DNA from: Mesorhizobium sp. M2E.F.Ca.ET.219.01.1.1
Lineage (GTDB): Bacteria; Pseudomonadota; Alphaproteobacteria; Rhizobiales; Rhizobiaceae
DNA length: 64,000 nt
Direction: 5' to 3'
Assembly: GCF_004016445.2 (NCBI RefSeq)
Contig: NZ_SADT02000001.1
Span: 1,469,630 to 1,533,629, forward strand
Position numbers and translations under genes: made by a program. This document shows positions 61,736 to 64,000 of the stretch, piece by piece (positions within the stretch are counted from its first letter, which is position 1; every line of letters starts with the position of its first letter). The notes under the pieces were generated by a model. The model worked only from the letters and a program-made list of their open reading frames with translations. It was not told the origin of the DNA and searched no databases.

Positions 61736-63031
61736 TCATCCGGTCGTGCCGCGCAAGAGCACATTGAGGCCGATCGCCATCACCTTGGCCGATTCCACCA
61801 TGTCGGCGATGGCGACCCATTCGTCCGGCCGGTGCGCAAGGTCGAGAATGCCCGGGCCATAGGCGATGCAGTCATAGAGGTGGCCGATGCGCGCGACATG
61901 CTTCTGGTCGTAGGTGCCGGGCGAGATCACATAGCCGGGCTCGCGGTCGAACACCTCCATGATGCCTTTCGCGACGGCCTTCACCACCGGCGCGTCGCGC
62001 TCGGTCATCAGCGGCAGCACCTCCATCAGGTCGCGGATCTCGTAATCGAATTTCTTGCGCTCGCGTTTCAGCCGCTCCAGGATCCCGGTGACCTCGCCTT
62101 TGACGGTGGCGATATCCTCTTCGAGCAGGAAGCGCCGGTCGATGGTGAGCCGGCACCAATCCGGCACATTGGGCGAGGGAAGTCCGGGCCGGAAATCCTC
62201 GGTCTGGCCGCCATGGATGGAATTGATGTTCATGGTCGAGCGCCGGGCGCCCTCCGGCACCACCGGCATGCGTGTCATCTTGCGGTCGAGCGCCGGGAAC
62301 AGTTCCTCCTCGAAAGCCTGCAGCACGGCGCCCATATGGCGCACCGCATTGTCGCCGAGGAACGGCATCGAGCCATGCGCGATCTCGCCCTTGGTCTCGA
62401 TCTCGGCCCACCAGACGCCGCGATGGCCAAGGCAGATGCGATCCTTGTTCAGCGGCTCCGGGATGATGACGTGGTCGACCTTCGGCTTTGAGAAATAGCC
62501 GAGCCGCGCCAGATGGGCGACGCCGCCGAAACCGCCTGATTCCTCATCCGCCGTGCCCGAGATTTCGATGGCGCCGGGGAAATCCGGATAGGCTTCCATG
62601 AAGGCCTCAACGGCGATGACGGAGGCCGCCAGGCCGCCCTTCATGTCGCAGGCGCCTCGGCCATAGACCTTGCCGTCCTTCACCACGCCGGCAAAGGGAT
62701 CGACGGTCCAGCCGTCGCCGGCCTCGACCACGTCGATATGCGAGTTGAAATGCACGCAGGGGCCGGGCGAATTGCCGTCGAAGCGGGCGACGACGTTGAC
62801 ACGCGGATAGCGATCGCTGTCGCCTGGCGCGCCCTCGGCACGGATGAATTCGGTTTCGAAGCCGAGTTTCTTCAGGCGCGCGCCTAGGAACTCGGCGCAT
62901 GGCCGATAGGCCTCGCCTGGCGGATTGACGGTCGGGAAGCGGATCAGGTCCGCGGTCAGCGCAACGAGTTCGTCTGTCCGGTCGTCGACCGCCCCGAAAA
63001 GTCGCTCATTCATGCGAAGTCGTTCACTCAT
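61736..63031 (-). CDS. M20-family metallohydrolase (ArgE/DapE-like)
   Basis: About 430 residues. Metal ligands lie in HFNSHIDVV, GRGACDMKGG and ADEESGGFGG, with a dimerisation lid in between. It belongs to the acetylornithine deacetylase/succinyl-diaminopimelate desuccinylase group. Its place behind a peptide ABC operon on the same strand suggests it hydrolyses the imported amide. Starts at 63031 and 63013 are both possible; a near-duplicate run around the start (MSERLRMNERLF) makes the choice unsure. Confidence 0.87.
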   Translation of the reverse strand: MSERLRMNERLFGAVDDRTDELVALTADLIRFPTVNPPGEAYRPCAEFLGARLKKLGFETEFIRAEGAPGDSDRYPRVNVVARFDGNSPGPCVHFNSHIDVVEAGDGWTVDPFAGVVKDGKVYGRGACDMKGGLAASVIAVEAFMEAYPDFPGAIEISGTADEESGGFGGVAHLARLGYFSKPKVDHVIIPEPLNKDRICLGHRGVWWAEIETKGEIAHGSMPFLGDNAVRHMGAVLQAFEEELFPALDRKMTRMPVVPEGARRSTMNINSIHGGQTEDFRPGLPSPNVPDWCRLTIDRRFLLEEDIATVKGEVTGILERLKRERKKFDYEIRDLMEVLPLMTERDAPVVKAVAKGIMEVFDREPGYVISPGTYDQKHVARIGHLYDCIAYGPGILDLAHRPDEWVAIADMVESAKVMAIGLNVLLRGTTG

Positions 63032-63292
63032 TCGGTGGATTGAAGAAGGAACGCAGCACTTTTGCAAGCAAGCAGTCGCTCATTGCCACATGACGATCCG
63101 GGCATGGCCCAATGCCCGTGTTTAAACTCAGGAGGGTGCGTGTCGCAGCGGCAACTATGCCGGGAAAATCGTTCAAATTCATCGCATTGGATTGGCGGAA
63201 TCGTCAAGGAGTGTGTGGTATTTAACGCATCTGCCGGCAAAAAGATGGAAAACCGCGTCAATGGCAGGGGGCAATCAAAGGGGTTTGATCGC

Positions 63293-63724
63293 ATGAAAAA
63301 CTTCGTTCTCATGGCAACCGTGCTGGCAACCGCGTTGTTCGGCATGTCTATCGCAAGTCGGGCGGCCACGCTGGTCGCCAATATCGACGTCTCGTCGCAG
63401 ACCATGACCGTCAGCAAATATGGCCAGGTGCTCTACCGCTGGAGCGTATCGACGGCGCGCCCCGGCTATTTCACGCCGCGCGGCAGCTACCGGCCGCAAT
63501 GGACAGCCCGGATGTGGTATTCGCGCAAGTATGACAACTCGCCGATGCCCTATTCGGTGTTCTTCCACGGCGGCTTCGCCATTCACGGCACCGGGGCGGT
63601 GAGAAATCTCGGGCGCCCGGCGTCGCATGGCTGCGTGCGCCTGCATCCGGCCAATGCCGCGACCTTCTATACGATGGTCAACGAAGTCGGCTTCGGCAAC
63701 ACGCGGATCGTTGTCACCAACTGA
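63293..63724 (+). CDS. L,D-transpeptidase (YkuD domain), exported
   Basis: A 143-residue protein with a signal peptide (NFVLMATVLATALFGMSIASRA) and the YkuD active site IHGTGAVRNLGRPASHGCVRL, with Cys as nucleophile. It makes 3-3 cross-links or attaches proteins to peptidoglycan. ATG 63293 is chosen because it follows AAAGGGG and starts the signal peptide; a longer frame from 63245 would add an unlikely polar extension. Confidence 0.85.
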   Translation: MKNFVLMATVLATALFGMSIASRAATLVANIDVSSQTMTVSKYGQVLYRWSVSTARPGYFTPRGSYRPQWTARMWYSRKYDNSPMPYSVFFHGGFAIHGTGAVRNLGRPASHGCVRLHPANAATFYTMVNEVGFGNTRIVVTN

Positions 63725-63731
63725 AAGCCGA

Positions 63732-64000
63732 CTACTTGCCGGCTGCCGCCTTCGCCTGTCCGCGCTTCCGGCGGCGGCCGCTGATTTCCCATCGCTTGTG
63801 GAACCACATCCACTGTCCTGGATCCTCGCGCACCCAGCGCTCGACCACATCGGTGAGCAGTTGGGTGGTGGCGTCGACGTCGACGCTGCCGTCTTCGGTG
63901 CGCGGCAAGTCCAGCTTGTCCTCGATATCGAGACGAAAGCGGTTGCCCGGCAGCCTGACGCAGCGGGCGGGGTAGACATCGCAGTCATAGTGGCGGGCGA
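63732..64000 (-). CDS. Lipid A-type lauroyl/lysophospholipid acyltransferase, C-terminal part
   Basis: Reading the minus strand from the right edge gives ..RHYDCDVYPARCVRLPGNRF.., then ..TQLLTDVVERWVREDPGQWMWFHKRW.., stopping at TAG 63734-63732 after a basic tail. The WxxxxPxQWxWxHxRW ending is that of LpxL/HtrB acyltransferases. About 89 codons are in the window; the active site lies outside. The stop is only seven bases from the transpeptidase stop. Confidence 0.8.
   Translation of the reverse strand, partial: ARHYDCDVYPARCVRLPGNRFRLDIEDKLDLPRTEDGSVDVDATTQLLTDVVERWVREDPGQWMWFHKRWEISGRRRKRGQAKAAAGK

Noticed and set aside
1..64000. tRNA, rRNA, CRISPR, transposase, integrase or phage genes
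   Set aside because: None was recognised on reading both strands; the palindromic repeats found do not have the spacing of a CRISPR array.

Overview
The window is a 64 kb piece of a high-GC chromosome that reads as an alphaproteobacterium of the order Rhizobiales, most likely Mesorhizobium or a close relative. The evidence is indirect: protein families, DUF1127 proteins, rhizobial mosaic palindromes in the intergenic gaps, and a cytoplasmic PhnD-like protein. No rRNA, tRNA, CRISPR array, phage gene or transposase was seen. Both ends cut through genes: a dimethylglycine/sarcosine dehydrogenase-like flavoprotein on the left and a lipid A-type acyltransferase on the right.

Layout. 1-9 kb: the flavoprotein, a site-2-type protease, a long-form PurC, a DUF1194 protein, an SsuABC/TauABC-type ABC importer and a GbdR/GlxA-type AraC regulator. 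9-13 kb: small DUF1127 proteins and other micro-genes, a LysR regulator, an alpha/beta hydrolase and an acyltransferase-3 membrane protein. 14-26 kb: a corrinoid one-carbon block with an ASKHA corrinoid activator, a methyl-THF:corrinoid methyltransferase, MetF, a MetV-like Cys-rich protein, a 'virulence factor' family protein, a formyltransferase-like protein, DUF1638, a corrinoid protein and an MttB-like methyltransferase. 26-31 kb: a ferredoxin-like protein, a dienelactone hydrolase and an ECF sigma factor with a VWA/anti-sigma-like membrane protein. 31-43 kb: a Bmt-like homocysteine methyltransferase, an XRE regulator divergent from a desaturase, a PhnD-like protein, a DddP-like M24 enzyme, a GT39-type membrane protein, a second dimethylglycine dehydrogenase-like flavoprotein and a second MttB-like protein. 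43-64 kb: a PLD protein, an MFS transporter, a prolyl oligopeptidase, a class III aminotransferase, MmsB and an acyl-CoA dehydrogenase, a DddL-type cupin coupled to CobQ, TauE, TerB, a complete oligopeptide-type ABC operon, an M20 hydrolase and an L,D-transpeptidase.

How the genes may work together. The central theme is removal of methyl groups from quaternary amines, and perhaps sulfonium compounds, with capture of the methyl on corrinoid and folate. An MttB-like enzyme would move a methyl to the corrinoid protein; the pterin-binding methyltransferase would pass it to THF; MetF with the MetV-like partner would oxidise methyl-THF; the ASKHA protein would reactivate oxidised corrinoid; CobQ would help supply the cofactor. 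Bmt and the two dimethylglycine/sarcosine dehydrogenase-like proteins would cover the rest of betaine to glycine. Both MttB-like genes are open throughout with no in-frame amber codon, so they belong to the non-pyrrolysine branch (glycine betaine or proline betaine type rather than trimethylamine). Two DMSP-lyase-family proteins (DddP-like and DddL-like) suggest sulfonium substrates may also be used. Two shared DNA motifs tie parts of this together: a GATATAAAGA palindrome before the methyl-THF methyltransferase and bmt genes, and TTTGCGAC sites before the GbdR-like regulator and between the corrinoid and mttB genes. Functions are read from sequence motifs without database searches; substrates are inference.
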